A DNA stretch of 64,000 bases from Desulfovibrio legallii (GTDB lineage: Bacteria; Desulfobacterota; Desulfovibrionia; Desulfovibrionales; Desulfovibrionaceae). Location of the stretch: positions 179,104 to 243,103 of the forward strand of contig NZ_FNBX01000003.1 of assembly GCF_900102485.1 (NCBI RefSeq), written 5' to 3'. A program made the position numbers and the translations under genes. Below are positions 34,028 to 42,172 of this stretch, piece after piece (position 1 is the stretch's first letter; every line of letters begins with the position of its first letter). The notes beneath the pieces are model-generated. The model did not search any database. It had not been told where the DNA came from and worked only from the letters and a program-made list of their open reading frames with translations.

Positions 34028-35380
34028 ATGAGGCATTTTTCATCCGCCGCCGACGTGTTGCGGCATCTGGACGGCCTGGGGCTTTTCCACATGGATCTGG
34101 GGCTGGAGCGCGTGCACCGCGCCTTGGCCGCGCTCCACTGCATCCGTCCGCCCTTTGTGACGGCGCAGGTGCTGGGCACCAACGGCAAAGGCTCCACGGC
34201 GGCCTTTCTGGCCTCACTGGGCATGGCCCACGGCTGCCGCGTGGGGCTCTACACCTCGCCCCACTTTGTCCACCCGGCGGAGCGCATCCGCATAGACGGC
34301 CGCCCCTGGCCTGAAGAGGACTGGGTCGCCCCGGCCAACGAGGTGCGGGAAGCGGCCCCGGATCTGACCTACTTTGAATTTCTTACCGTACTGGCCATAT
34401 TGGCCTTCGCGCGGGCGGGCGTAGACCTGGCCGTGCTGGAAGCCGGGCTGGGCGGCCGCTGCGACGCCACCACCGCTGTGGTGGCCGACGCACTTTGCTA
34501 TGCGCCCATCGCCATGGATCACAAGGCCGTGCTGGGCTCCACGCTCGCAGCCATCGCCACGGACAAAGCCGCAGCCGTGCGCGATCCGGCCCCGGTCTGC
34601 ACGGCCCGGCAGTTTCCCGACGCGGCCCGCGCCCTGGCCAAAGCCGCCGCGGCCCACAGCGCGCCCCTGCTGGAGGCGCGGCCTGTGGACAAAAGCGCAA
34701 CCTTGGGCCTGGCCGGGCCGCACCAGCGCGCCAACGCCGGCCTGGCCCTGACCGCCTGGCAACAGCTGGCGCCCCTGCTGGGCAAAACCCCGGACGACGT
34801 CGCTGCCCAGGCGCGGGGGCTGGCCGCGGCCTTTCTGCCCGGCAGGCTGCAATCCGTGCCCGGAGGCAACGGCCTGCCGCCCCTGCTGCTGGACGGCGCG
34901 CACAATCCCCACGGCATGGCCGCCCTGACGGCCGCTTTGCGGGATGCGGGCCTGCGCCCCGCCGGGGCTGTGTTTTCCTGCCTGGGCGACAAGGACTGGC
35001 GGCCCGCCCTGCATCTGCTTAAGGACTGCCTGGGCGGCGCGCCCCTGTTCATCCCCACCCTGCATAACGAGCGCGCCGCGCCCGCCGCCCTTATCGCCGC
35101 CGAGGCCAACCGTTGCGGCCCGGCCACGGCGCATGCCCTGCCCGAAGGCCCGGAGGCGCTCTCCCAGGCCCTGGCCCGCGCCGCAGCCCTGCCGGATGCG
35201 GGGCCGCGCCGCCCGGTGCTCCTGGCCGGGTCGCTCTACCTTTTGGCGGAGTTCTACGCCCTGCACCCGCAATGGCTCACGCCGCCAGGCGCTTCCCCCC
35301 TGCAGAACGACGGCCGCCCGGCTCCCGCATCCCCAGCCGATGCCGCCCCAACTGATCCTGCGAGGCCTTGCCATGTCTGA
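34028..35380 (+). CDS. folC: Folylpolyglutamate/dihydrofolate synthase
   Basis: A 450-residue ATP-dependent ligase of the Mur ligase family that adds glutamate to (dihydro)folate. The P-loop VLGTNGKGSTAAFLAS, then GLYTSPHFVHPAERIRIDG, FEFLTVLAILAFARAGVDLA and AVLEAGLGGRCDATTAV, are the standard order. LLLDGAHNPHGMAAL and FSCLGDKDWRPAL follow in the C-terminal domain. The last 30 residues are low-complexity Pro/Ala. It overlaps selA by 8 nt. Confidence 0.95.
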   Translation: MRHFSSAADVLRHLDGLGLFHMDLGLERVHRALAALHCIRPPFVTAQVLGTNGKGSTAAFLASLGMAHGCRVGLYTSPHFVHPAERIRIDGRPWPEEDWVAPANEVREAAPDLTYFEFLTVLAILAFARAGVDLAVLEAGLGGRCDATTAVVADALCYAPIAMDHKAVLGSTLAAIATDKAAAVRDPAPVCTARQFPDAARALAKAAAAHSAPLLEARPVDKSATLGLAGPHQRANAGLALTAWQQLAPLLGKTPDDVAAQARGLAAAFLPGRLQSVPGGNGLPPLLLDGAHNPHGMAALTAALRDAGLRPAGAVFSCLGDKDWRPALHLLKDCLGGAPLFIPTLHNERAAPAALIAAEANRCGPATAHALPEGPEALSQALARAAALPDAGPRRPVLLAGSLYLLAEFYALHPQWLTPPGASPLQNDGRPAPASPADAAPTDPARPCHV

Positions 35381-36803
35381 CCTCTTCCGGGCCATCCCCG
35401 CCGTGGACGCCAGCCTCAACGCCCTGCTGGCCGCCGATCCCGCTCTGGAAGCCGCCCCCCGCCCCCTGTTGCGCCAGGCCGTGACCGATTTCTGGGATGC
35501 GCGCCGGGCGGATATCCGCCAGGGCCGCGTGGCCCGCGCGATGGATCTGGCCCTGGAAGCCTGCCTGCCTGCCCTGCTGGCCCATGCCCGCCGCGCCGTG
35601 CTGCCCCGCTTGCGGCCCGTGCTCAACGCCACGGGCGTGGTGGTGCACACCAATATGGGGCGCTCCGTCCTGGCGCAGGAGGCGCAGGCAGCCGTGCAAC
35701 AGGCCGCCGCCGGTTATTGCAGCCTGGAACTGGATCTGGAAACCGGCGGGCGCGGCAGCCGCCACAGCCTGGTGGAAGACCTGTTGCGCCGCCTTACCGG
35801 AGCCGAGGCCGCCCTGGTGGTCAACAACAACGCCGCCGCCGTGCTGCTGGTGCTGGACACCTTCTGCAAGGGCGGCGAGGTCATTGTTTCCCGCGGGGAG
35901 CTGGTGGAGATCGGCGGCAGCTTCCGCATCCCGGAAGTGATGGAAAAAAGCGGCGCGCGCCTGCGCGAGGTAGGGGCCACCAACCGCACCCATCTTAAGG
36001 ACTATGCCGCCGCCATTACAGAGAAAACCCGCGCCCTTATGCGCGTGCACACCTCCAACTACCGCATTGTGGGCTTCCACGCCGCCGTGCCCCTGCCGGA
36101 GCTGGCCGCCCTGGCGCGCCAACACGGCCTGCCCCTGATTGAAGACCTGGGCAGCGGCAGCTTTACGGATTTTTCGGCCTGCGGCCTGCCCAACGAGCCC
36201 ACCGTGCCCGCCGTGGTGGCGCAGGGGGCGGATCTGGCCACGTTTTCCGGCGACAAGGTGCTGGGCGGCCCCCAGGCGGGCGTCATCGTGGGCCGGGCGG
36301 ATCTGGTGGCGGCCCTCAAGCGCAACCCCCTGACCCGCGCCCTGCGCTGCGACAAGCTCTGCCTGGCGGCCCTGGAGGCCACCCTGCGCCTCTACCTGGA
36401 GCCGGAGGCGGCCCTGCGGCGCATCCCCACCCTGCGCATGGTCACGAGCTCCGCCGCAACCCTGGCCCGCGCCGCCCGCAGCCTGGCCGCCAGGTTGCGG
36501 CACGGCCTGCGCGACGCGCGGGGGCCGCTCTGCACTGTGCGCCTGCGCCAGGACGTTTCGCGCGTGGGGGGCGGGGCCTTCCCCCAGTACGACCTGCCCA
36601 CCACCCTGGTCTGCCTTACGCCCGCCAGGGGCAGCGCCACAGCCCTCAAACGCGCCCTGCTGCGCACAGATCCGCCCCTTATCGGCCGCCTGGAGGACGA
36701 CGCCTTCTGCCTGGACCCGCGTACTCTGGAGGCGCGCCAGTATCCTCTTCTGCTGCAAACCCTGCGCGAGGGGCTGGCCCTCTGCGCGCGCGAACTTATA
36801 TAA
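35373..36803 (+). CDS. selA: L-seryl-tRNA(Sec) selenium transferase
   Basis: A 476-residue PLP enzyme that converts Ser-tRNA(Sec) to Sec-tRNA(Sec) with selenophosphate, showing that the organism makes selenoproteins (formate dehydrogenases and hydrogenases in this group). Motifs: NATGVVVHTNMGRSVL, ALVVNNNAAAVLLVL, VSRGELVEIGGSFRIPEVM, GATNRTHLKDY and FSGDKVLGGPQAGVIVG with the PLP lysine. The start overlaps folC. Confidence 0.97.
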   Translation: MSDLFRAIPAVDASLNALLAADPALEAAPRPLLRQAVTDFWDARRADIRQGRVARAMDLALEACLPALLAHARRAVLPRLRPVLNATGVVVHTNMGRSVLAQEAQAAVQQAAAGYCSLELDLETGGRGSRHSLVEDLLRRLTGAEAALVVNNNAAAVLLVLDTFCKGGEVIVSRGELVEIGGSFRIPEVMEKSGARLREVGATNRTHLKDYAAAITEKTRALMRVHTSNYRIVGFHAAVPLPELAALARQHGLPLIEDLGSGSFTDFSACGLPNEPTVPAVVAQGADLATFSGDKVLGGPQAGVIVGRADLVAALKRNPLTRALRCDKLCLAALEATLRLYLEPEAALRRIPTLRMVTSSAATLARAARSLAARLRHGLRDARGPLCTVRLRQDVSRVGGGAFPQYDLPTTLVCLTPARGSATALKRALLRTDPPLIGRLEDDAFCLDPRTLEARQYPLLLQTLREGLALCARELI

Positions 36804-36897
36804 GGAATTGAACGGACGAAAGGGAAGCGGATCCCCGCCCGCCATCCGGATTGGTTGAACAAGGAATGCGGCCCCGCAACCCGCAAAAGGAACACAC

Positions 36898-38289
36898 ATG
36901 GACACACCCTTTGCCTACACCCCCAAGAGCGTCTGGGAGGGCCTCAACGCCCAGGCCCGCAAGGACATGGACGCCCTTGCCGCCCGTTATGTGGATTTTC
37001 TGACCCGCTGCAAAACGGAACGTGAAACTGTAGCCTACATCTGCGAGCGCCTGGCGGCGCAAGGCTATGCGGAAACAGGCGACAAGGTGCTGCGCCCCCT
37101 GCGCGGCAAGGCCGTATTTGCGGCGCGGCGCGGCGCTCTGCCCCTGGAGCGGGGGCTGAACCTGCTGGCCGCCCACGCGGACAGCCCGCGCCTGGATTTC
37201 AAGCAGCGCCCCCTGGTGGAGCAGGCCTGCGTGGCCCAGGCCAAAACCCACTATTACGGCGGCATCCGCAAATACCAGTGGCTGGCGCGGCCCTTGGCCC
37301 TGCACGGCGTGGTGGTGCGCGAAAACGGCGAGGCGCTGCCCGTGACCATAGGCGAAAAGCCCGGCGAGCCCGTGTTCTGCATTGCGGATCTGCTCCCCCA
37401 CCTGGCCCAGAAGCAGTCGACCCAGCCCGTCAGCGAGGCCTTTGAGGGCGAAAAGCTCAACGTCATCCTGGGGCACAGCCCCAAACCTTCCGCCCAATCC
37501 GCCAAGGGAAAAGAAAAGGAAGACACCCCCAAGGAGCCCGTCAAAGCCCTGCTCCTGGAGCTGCTGCACAAGAAGTACGGCATCACGGAGGAAGATTTCG
37601 TCACCGCCGAGCTGCAGGCCGTGCCCGCCGGTCCCGCCCGCTTTGTGGGCTTTGACAAGGCCCTAGTGGGGGCCTACGGCCAGGACGACCGCATCTGCGT
37701 GTTCACAGCTCTGGAGGCCCTGCTGGAGGCCGCGCCCACGGGCCGGAGCATGGCCGTCATGTTCTGGGATAAGGAGGAAATCGGCTCAGACGGGGCCACC
37801 GGCGCGTCTTCGCGCTTCTTCCAGTACTGCGTGGAAGATCTGGCCCAGGCCTGGGGGCAGGGGCTGCCCGCCTCCCGCGTGTTTCTGGAAACCCGCGCCC
37901 TCTCGGCCGACGTGGCGGGCGCGCTGGATCCGGACTATCAGGACGTGCACGAAAAACAGAACGCCGCCCTGCTGGGCTACGGCCCCACCTTCTGCAAGTT
38001 CACGGGCTCACGCGGCAAATACGGGGCCAGCGAGGCCGATGCAGAATACTTTGCCGCCCTGCGCGGCCTGTACAACAGCAAGGGCATTCCCTGGCAGGCG
38101 GCGGAGCTGGGCAAGGTGGACCACGGCGGCGGCGGCACGGTGGCGCTGTTTTTGGCCGCCTACGGCATGCGCGTCATCGACCTGGGCCCGGCCATCCTCT
38201 CCATGCACAGCCCCTTTGAGCTGGCCAGCTGCGCGGATGTCTACGCCACTGCCCAGGCCTACCGGGCTTTTCTGGAAGCGCAGGTCTAG
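36898..38289 (+). CDS. M18-family aminopeptidase
   Basis: A 463-residue zinc aminopeptidase of family M18 (aspartyl aminopeptidase-like). Expected metal segments are LLAAHADSPRLDFKQRPL, FWDKEEIGSDGATGASSRFF, LETRALSADVAGALDPDYQ and the C-terminal ILSMHSPFELASCADVYAT. A Lys/Pro-rich insert near residues 196-216 separates catalytic-domain halves. AAAAGGAA precedes the ATG. It is cytosolic and probably involved in peptide turnover. Confidence 0.93.
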   Translation: MDTPFAYTPKSVWEGLNAQARKDMDALAARYVDFLTRCKTERETVAYICERLAAQGYAETGDKVLRPLRGKAVFAARRGALPLERGLNLLAAHADSPRLDFKQRPLVEQACVAQAKTHYYGGIRKYQWLARPLALHGVVVRENGEALPVTIGEKPGEPVFCIADLLPHLAQKQSTQPVSEAFEGEKLNVILGHSPKPSAQSAKGKEKEDTPKEPVKALLLELLHKKYGITEEDFVTAELQAVPAGPARFVGFDKALVGAYGQDDRICVFTALEALLEAAPTGRSMAVMFWDKEEIGSDGATGASSRFFQYCVEDLAQAWGQGLPASRVFLETRALSADVAGALDPDYQDVHEKQNAALLGYGPTFCKFTGSRGKYGASEADAEYFAALRGLYNSKGIPWQAAELGKVDHGGGGTVALFLAAYGMRVIDLGPAILSMHSPFELASCADVYATAQAYRAFLEAQV

Positions 38290-38295
38290 GGCCTT

Positions 38296-38415
38296 GCAAC
38301 TTTGAGATGCGCTAACGGACGGCAGCGCAAGCGCAGTCCGCGCCAGTGCGGCGTAGGCGAAATTCATTTTCGCCGACCACGCCGAGTGCAGCGTTTTAAC
38401 GGTAATCTGCTCCAG
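38296..38415. repeat. Dispersed intergenic repeat, copy D (reverse orientation)
   Basis: Read on the minus strand it starts GGAGCAGATTACCGTT and ends GCATCTCAAAGTTGC, matching the two ends of the repeats at 19.6 and 29.6 kb, while the core is unrelated and itself full of inverted repeats. It begins a few bases after the aminopeptidase stop. Shared ends with different cores suggest a family of small non-autonomous elements. Confidence 0.55.
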
Positions 38416-38471
38416 GGCCTGTTGGCGCTGCCTGGCTGCGGATAAAAGCTCACAGGCCTGCCCCAAAGCTC

Positions 38472-38507
38472 CCAACAACAAGGCCGCCCAAGGGGGCGGC
38501 CTGTTGG
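38472..38507 (-). terminator. Hairpin terminator after outer-membrane protein gene
   Basis: AGGCCGCCC and GGGCGGCCT form the core of a strong stem, with an outer CCAACA/TGTTGG pairing. It lies about 25 nt beyond the stop of the minus-strand porin and 60 nt beyond the repeat that follows the aminopeptidase, so it may work in both directions. The T-run is poor. Confidence 0.55.
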
Positions 38508-38531
38508 AAGGGAAGGCCATGAAAAAAAATT

Positions 38532-39266
38532 TTAGAACGTATAGCGCAGGCCCAGGCTGAATTCGTTGGCATAAGGGGCCATGCCGATGTCCTGCCCCCA
38601 TTTGCTCGTCTCACTGTAGCTCAGGCCCACAAAGCGGTAAGCCAGGTCGGCGGAGAAGTTGTCGTTGAAGGCGTAAGAGCAGCCCAGCCCGGCGTTCCAG
38701 GCGAACACGGTGTGCATTTCGTTGACGCTGGCGTTGCCGCTGATGGGGGTGTCCACGCCTGCGGCAGGAAGAGAAAGATCGTTAGCTTCAATTTCATACT
38801 TTGTGCGCAGGAAGCCCAGGCCGACGCCAGCGCCGATATAGGGCGTAAAATTCGTATCGTTGTGGAAGTCCCAATAAGCGTTCAGGAACAGCGTCTGTAA
38901 GTTCCATTCGCCTTTGACGCTGGCGCTGCCGCTGCCGCCAAGCTGCTTCAAAGCGCTCCCCACCTCACCTTTGAGATCCCAGGTTGTGGTGCTGTTGGTG
39001 CGGATGGCGTATTCCACCTCCGTGCGCACAGGCACCTGGAACTGCGGGTAGAAATCAAAGCCGACAAAGATGCCGCCGCCCACGGTATTCTGGGTGTAGT
39101 TGTCGATGTCGAAAGCGTCTTCAACGCCGCCGTTTTTGGAGATGGATCCGGTGCTCTGGATGGAATCAAGGAACTTCAGCCCCGCATAAAAACCGTTGTC
39201 CGCCGCAAAAGCGGAGACGGAGAGCGCCAAAGACAGCGCCGCAGCAAGAATAACCCTTTTGAACAT
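38532..39266 (-). CDS. Outer-membrane beta-barrel protein
   Basis: A 244-residue protein with a Sec signal (MFKRVILAAALSLALSVSAFA), alternating amphipathic strands and a C-terminal aromatic residue (EFSLGLRYTF), the hallmark of an eight-stranded barrel of the OmpA-N/Opa type. LFLNAYWDFHNDTNFTPYIG and AYRFVGLSYSE are typical strands. GGAGGAAGCT precedes the ATG. The exact role (adhesin, pore or structural) cannot be told. Confidence 0.88.
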   Translation of the reverse strand: MFKRVILAAALSLALSVSAFAADNGFYAGLKFLDSIQSTGSISKNGGVEDAFDIDNYTQNTVGGGIFVGFDFYPQFQVPVRTEVEYAIRTNSTTTWDLKGEVGSALKQLGGSGSASVKGEWNLQTLFLNAYWDFHNDTNFTPYIGAGVGLGFLRTKYEIEANDLSLPAAGVDTPISGNASVNEMHTVFAWNAGLGCSYAFNDNFSADLAYRFVGLSYSETSKWGQDIGMAPYANEFSLGLRYTF

Positions 39267-39320
39267 AGCTTCCTCCTGGTATTTTTCACAACCTTCCTTG
39301 CGGGGAGGCTAATACATGGG

Positions 39321-39353
39321 GGCCATGTCGGTCAACAACCGGCATGGCCTTTT
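39321..39353. other. Hairpin in the leader/promoter gap of the barrel gene
   Basis: GGCCATG with CATGGCC, plus inner CGG/CCG pairs, then TTTT on the plus strand. It is about 55 nt upstream of the barrel gene start. It may block transcription running rightwards, or be a structured leader of the barrel mRNA. The rest of the 290-nt gap is AT-rich (39380-39500) and probably holds the divergent promoters. Confidence 0.4.
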
Positions 39354-39556
39354 GCCTTCCGCGCCGCCGACAGCCGCAGGCTATTTGATACAAAAAAATA
39401 TTAAAATTCTTTTTTGTACTAATCCTGGCCACGCGCACAGCGGCAATAGCCCGGCATTATTATCTTTCTGCAAACAATATCCTGGTATTATTTTTGCTTA
39501 TCTCATAGTGCAGATTGAGGCCCGCTCCGTCCACATCCCTTTTTCCCCTTACCGCC

Positions 39557-40573
39557 ATGAGAAGTCTCGACGCCCTTGTCCGTTCTTTGCACCAGGCTGA
39601 AGACGTCCCGGAAACGGGCACGCCGGACCTACTGCTCTACACGCCCTGCCCGGTGAAGCTCGTGGTCAAGGAGCGCGTGGAAGCCCTGGCGGCCGCCGCC
39701 GCGCCGCCCCTGACCGCCCATATTCCCATGGGCTGCACCGTGGTGGACCCCTTTGACCCTTTGTATATGGAAACGGACCCGGATAAGCTCCCCGCCGTCA
39801 TCGCCTCCATTGGCTTCGGCGACTTCTGGCGGCCGGAATTTGTGCGCCGGTTTGTCCACAACGGGCTTTTTGCCGCCGTCAGGCCCAGGGCCGTCAATCC
39901 CTTGTACACGGAGGCCGCCATGGCGGACCCCGCCGGGGCCTACACCATCTACGGCGTAACGCCGTATATCTTTCTGGCGGACGCCAACAAGCTCGGCGGC
40001 TTGCCCTTGCCCCGCACCTGGGGCGACCTGCTGCACCCCCGCTACAAGGGGCAGATCGTCATGTGCGGCGACGGTGACGATATGGCCGATGCGGTGCTGC
40101 TCAATATTTATAAGGAATATGGAAGGGCGGGGCTTGCGGCTCTGGCGGGCAACGTCAAAAGCCTCATGCACTCCTCGCGCATGGTCAAGGTCTGCGGCAC
40201 CAGCGCGCCGGACGCGGGGGGCATCTTCATCATCCCGCTTTTCTTTGCCCGCAGCGTAAGTCTGCCGCCCGGCGTCGCGGAAATCTGGCCGGAGGACGGC
40301 GCCGCGGCCAGCCCACTCTATTTTCTGGCAAAAAAATCTGAACAAAAGCGTCTGGCCCCGCTGCTGGATTTTCTGGTCAACGGCTTCTGCGGCATTGACA
40401 GCGCGGCCTGGTTCATCCCGCTGGGCGCGGCGCGGGACGCGCGCCTGCCGCCGCGGGCCCGGCTCAAGTGGGTAGGCTGGGAATACGCCGCCGCCCACGA
40501 CCTCAACGGCCTGCGCGACGAGCTGGTCCAGCGCTTCCGTCAAAGCTATGGGAGGGCCCCATGCGCCTCGTGA
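39557..40573 (+). CDS. AfuA-like binding protein lacking a signal peptide
   Basis: A 338-residue protein with the periplasmic iron-binding (AfuA/FbpA, type II) fold: TPCPVKLVVKERVEAL, IYGVTPYIFLADANKLGGLPLPRTWGDLLHPRYKGQI and PLYFLAKKSEQKRLAPLLDF. No hydrophobic signal or lipobox is present at any plausible start (MRSLDALVRSLHQAEDV), so it should stay in the cytoplasm. It is translationally coupled to a GTPase (13-nt overlap) and to an ABC ATPase, with no permease in the set. The likely role is intracellular handling of a metal or cofactor rather than classical import. Confidence 0.85.
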   Translation: MRSLDALVRSLHQAEDVPETGTPDLLLYTPCPVKLVVKERVEALAAAAAPPLTAHIPMGCTVVDPFDPLYMETDPDKLPAVIASIGFGDFWRPEFVRRFVHNGLFAAVRPRAVNPLYTEAAMADPAGAYTIYGVTPYIFLADANKLGGLPLPRTWGDLLHPRYKGQIVMCGDGDDMADAVLLNIYKEYGRAGLAALAGNVKSLMHSSRMVKVCGTSAPDAGGIFIIPLFFARSVSLPPGVAEIWPEDGAAASPLYFLAKKSEQKRLAPLLDFLVNGFCGIDSAAWFIPLGAARDARLPPRARLKWVGWEYAAAHDLNGLRDELVQRFRQSYGRAPCAS

Positions 40574-41262
40574 CCGTGGCCGGGCCGCCTTCCTGCGGCA
40601 AGACTTCGCTGATGACCAAGACCTGCGCGGCCCTGCGGGAAAAAGGCCTGGAAAGCGCCGTGGTCAAATTCGACTGTCTGCAGAGCAGGGACGACGCGCT
40701 CTACGCGGCAGCAGGCATCCCCGTAAGTCTGGCTCTTTCGGGCGGGCTCTGCCCAGACCATTTTTTTGCCACTAATCTGGAGGAGGCCTTTGCCTGGGCT
40801 GCGGGCACCGGGGCGCAGTGCTGCATCATAGAAACCGCCGGCCTGTGCAACCGCTGCTCGCCCCACCTGCGCGGGGCGCTGGCCCTGTGCGTCATCGACA
40901 ACCTTATGGGCATTGACGCCCCGGAAAAAATCGGCCCCATGCTCCGTCTGGCCGACGTGGTGGTGGTCACCAAGGGGGATCTGGTCTCCCAGGCCGAGCG
41001 GGAGGTCTACCGCTACCGGGTGCGACAGATGAACAAAAAGGCCATCATCCGGCATGTAAACGGCCTTACGGGCCAGGGCTCCGCGGATCTGGCCGCCATC
41101 CTGGCCGTGGCCCCGGACAGGGCAAGCGTTACAGACATGAAGCTGCGCTTTGCCATGCCCGCGGCGGTCTGCTCCTACTGCCTGAGTGAAATGCGCATCG
41201 GCGGGCGCTACCAGAAGGGCAACGTCAAAAAGGCGCAGTTCGGAGGTTCGCCCCATGCCTGA
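40561..41262 (+). CDS. G3E-like GTPase (HypB/UreG/CooC-related)
   Basis: A 233-residue P-loop NTPase. The P-loop is AGPPSCGKTSLMTK (7-20), the switch region IIETAGLCNRCSPH contains a CxxC pair, and the base-recognition motif VVVTKGDL resembles the NKxD of GTPases. The C-terminus has CSYCLSEMRIGGRYQKG with a second CxxC. This architecture recalls metallochaperone GTPases that insert Ni or other metals. It overlaps the binding protein upstream and the ATPase downstream by a few bases. Confidence 0.85.
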   Translation: MRLVTVAGPPSCGKTSLMTKTCAALREKGLESAVVKFDCLQSRDDALYAAAGIPVSLALSGGLCPDHFFATNLEEAFAWAAGTGAQCCIIETAGLCNRCSPHLRGALALCVIDNLMGIDAPEKIGPMLRLADVVVVTKGDLVSQAEREVYRYRVRQMNKKAIIRHVNGLTGQGSADLAAILAVAPDRASVTDMKLRFAMPAAVCSYCLSEMRIGGRYQKGNVKKAQFGGSPHA

Positions 41263-42127
41263 GCGCTTCCCTGCCGCCGCGGCCCTGACCGCCGACCTGC
41301 CGTCCGCGGGTTGCCCCTGCGCCCACAGGCCGACCGATAACGACGCGCCGGACCCGGAGGACGTTCCGCAATCCTTGCGGGGCCTGACCCTCACCGCCGG
41401 GCGGGACAAATCGGCCCGCCCCGAGGCGGAAGACATCCACTTCAAGCCCGGCGAAATCACCGCCCTGCTGGGGCCCACGGGGTCCGGCAAAAGCCGCTTC
41501 CTGGCTGATATCGAATCCCTGGCCGCGGCGGATACGCCCACAGGGCGCGTGCTGCTGCTCAATGGGCGCGCCCCGGACGCGGAGGCCCGCTTTGCCCTGC
41601 AGGGCCGCCTGGTGGCGCAGCTGACCCAGAATATGAATTTTGTGCTGGATATGGGGGTAACGGATTTTTTGCGCACCCACGCCCTGAGCCGCCAGGTTCC
41701 GGATCCGGATCAGGCCGCCCGGCACGTTTTTGCCGCCGCCAATGCCCTGGCCGGGGAACCCTTCGGCGAGACGACGCCGCTTACCCAGCTTTCGGGCGGG
41801 CAGTCGCGGGCCTTGATGATTGCGGATACCGCCCTGCTCAGCTGGTCGCCCGTGCTGCTCATCGATGAAATCGAAAACGCCGGGGTGGACAAGCGCAAGG
41901 CGCTGGACCTGCTGCTGACCACGGACAAAATTGTGGTCATGGCCACCCACGATCCCGTGCTGGCCCTGGCCGCGCACCGCCGTCTGGTCTTCCGCCACGG
42001 GGCCGTGGCCCAGGTGCAGCGCCGCAGCCCGGAGGAAGACGCGGTGCTTGTCCATCTGGAAGGGCTGGAAAAAACCCTGGCCGGGGTGCGGGCCGCCCTG
42101 CGGGCCGGGAAAAAAATTTCCCTCTGA
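41255..42127 (+). CDS. ABC-type ATPase without a permease partner
   Basis: A 290-residue protein. After a 50-residue poorly conserved lead it has Walker A LLGPTGSGKSRFLADI, the signature LSGGQSRALMIADTAL, Walker B VLLIDEIENAGVDKRKALDLL and switch ATHD. The Walker B extension DEIENAG is unlike ordinary importers. CGGAGG supports the ATG at 41255. No membrane component follows: the next gene is trmFO on the other strand. It probably works with the GTPase and the signal-less binding protein. Confidence 0.87.
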   Translation: MPERFPAAAALTADLPSAGCPCAHRPTDNDAPDPEDVPQSLRGLTLTAGRDKSARPEAEDIHFKPGEITALLGPTGSGKSRFLADIESLAAADTPTGRVLLLNGRAPDAEARFALQGRLVAQLTQNMNFVLDMGVTDFLRTHALSRQVPDPDQAARHVFAAANALAGEPFGETTPLTQLSGGQSRALMIADTALLSWSPVLLIDEIENAGVDKRKALDLLLTTDKIVVMATHDPVLALAAHRRLVFRHGAVAQVQRRSPEEDAVLVHLEGLEKTLAGVRAALRAGKKISL

Positions 42128-42172
42128 GCCGCTGCCCGGCGTGCGCACGCCCCCACACAAAGCTATTCTCCT

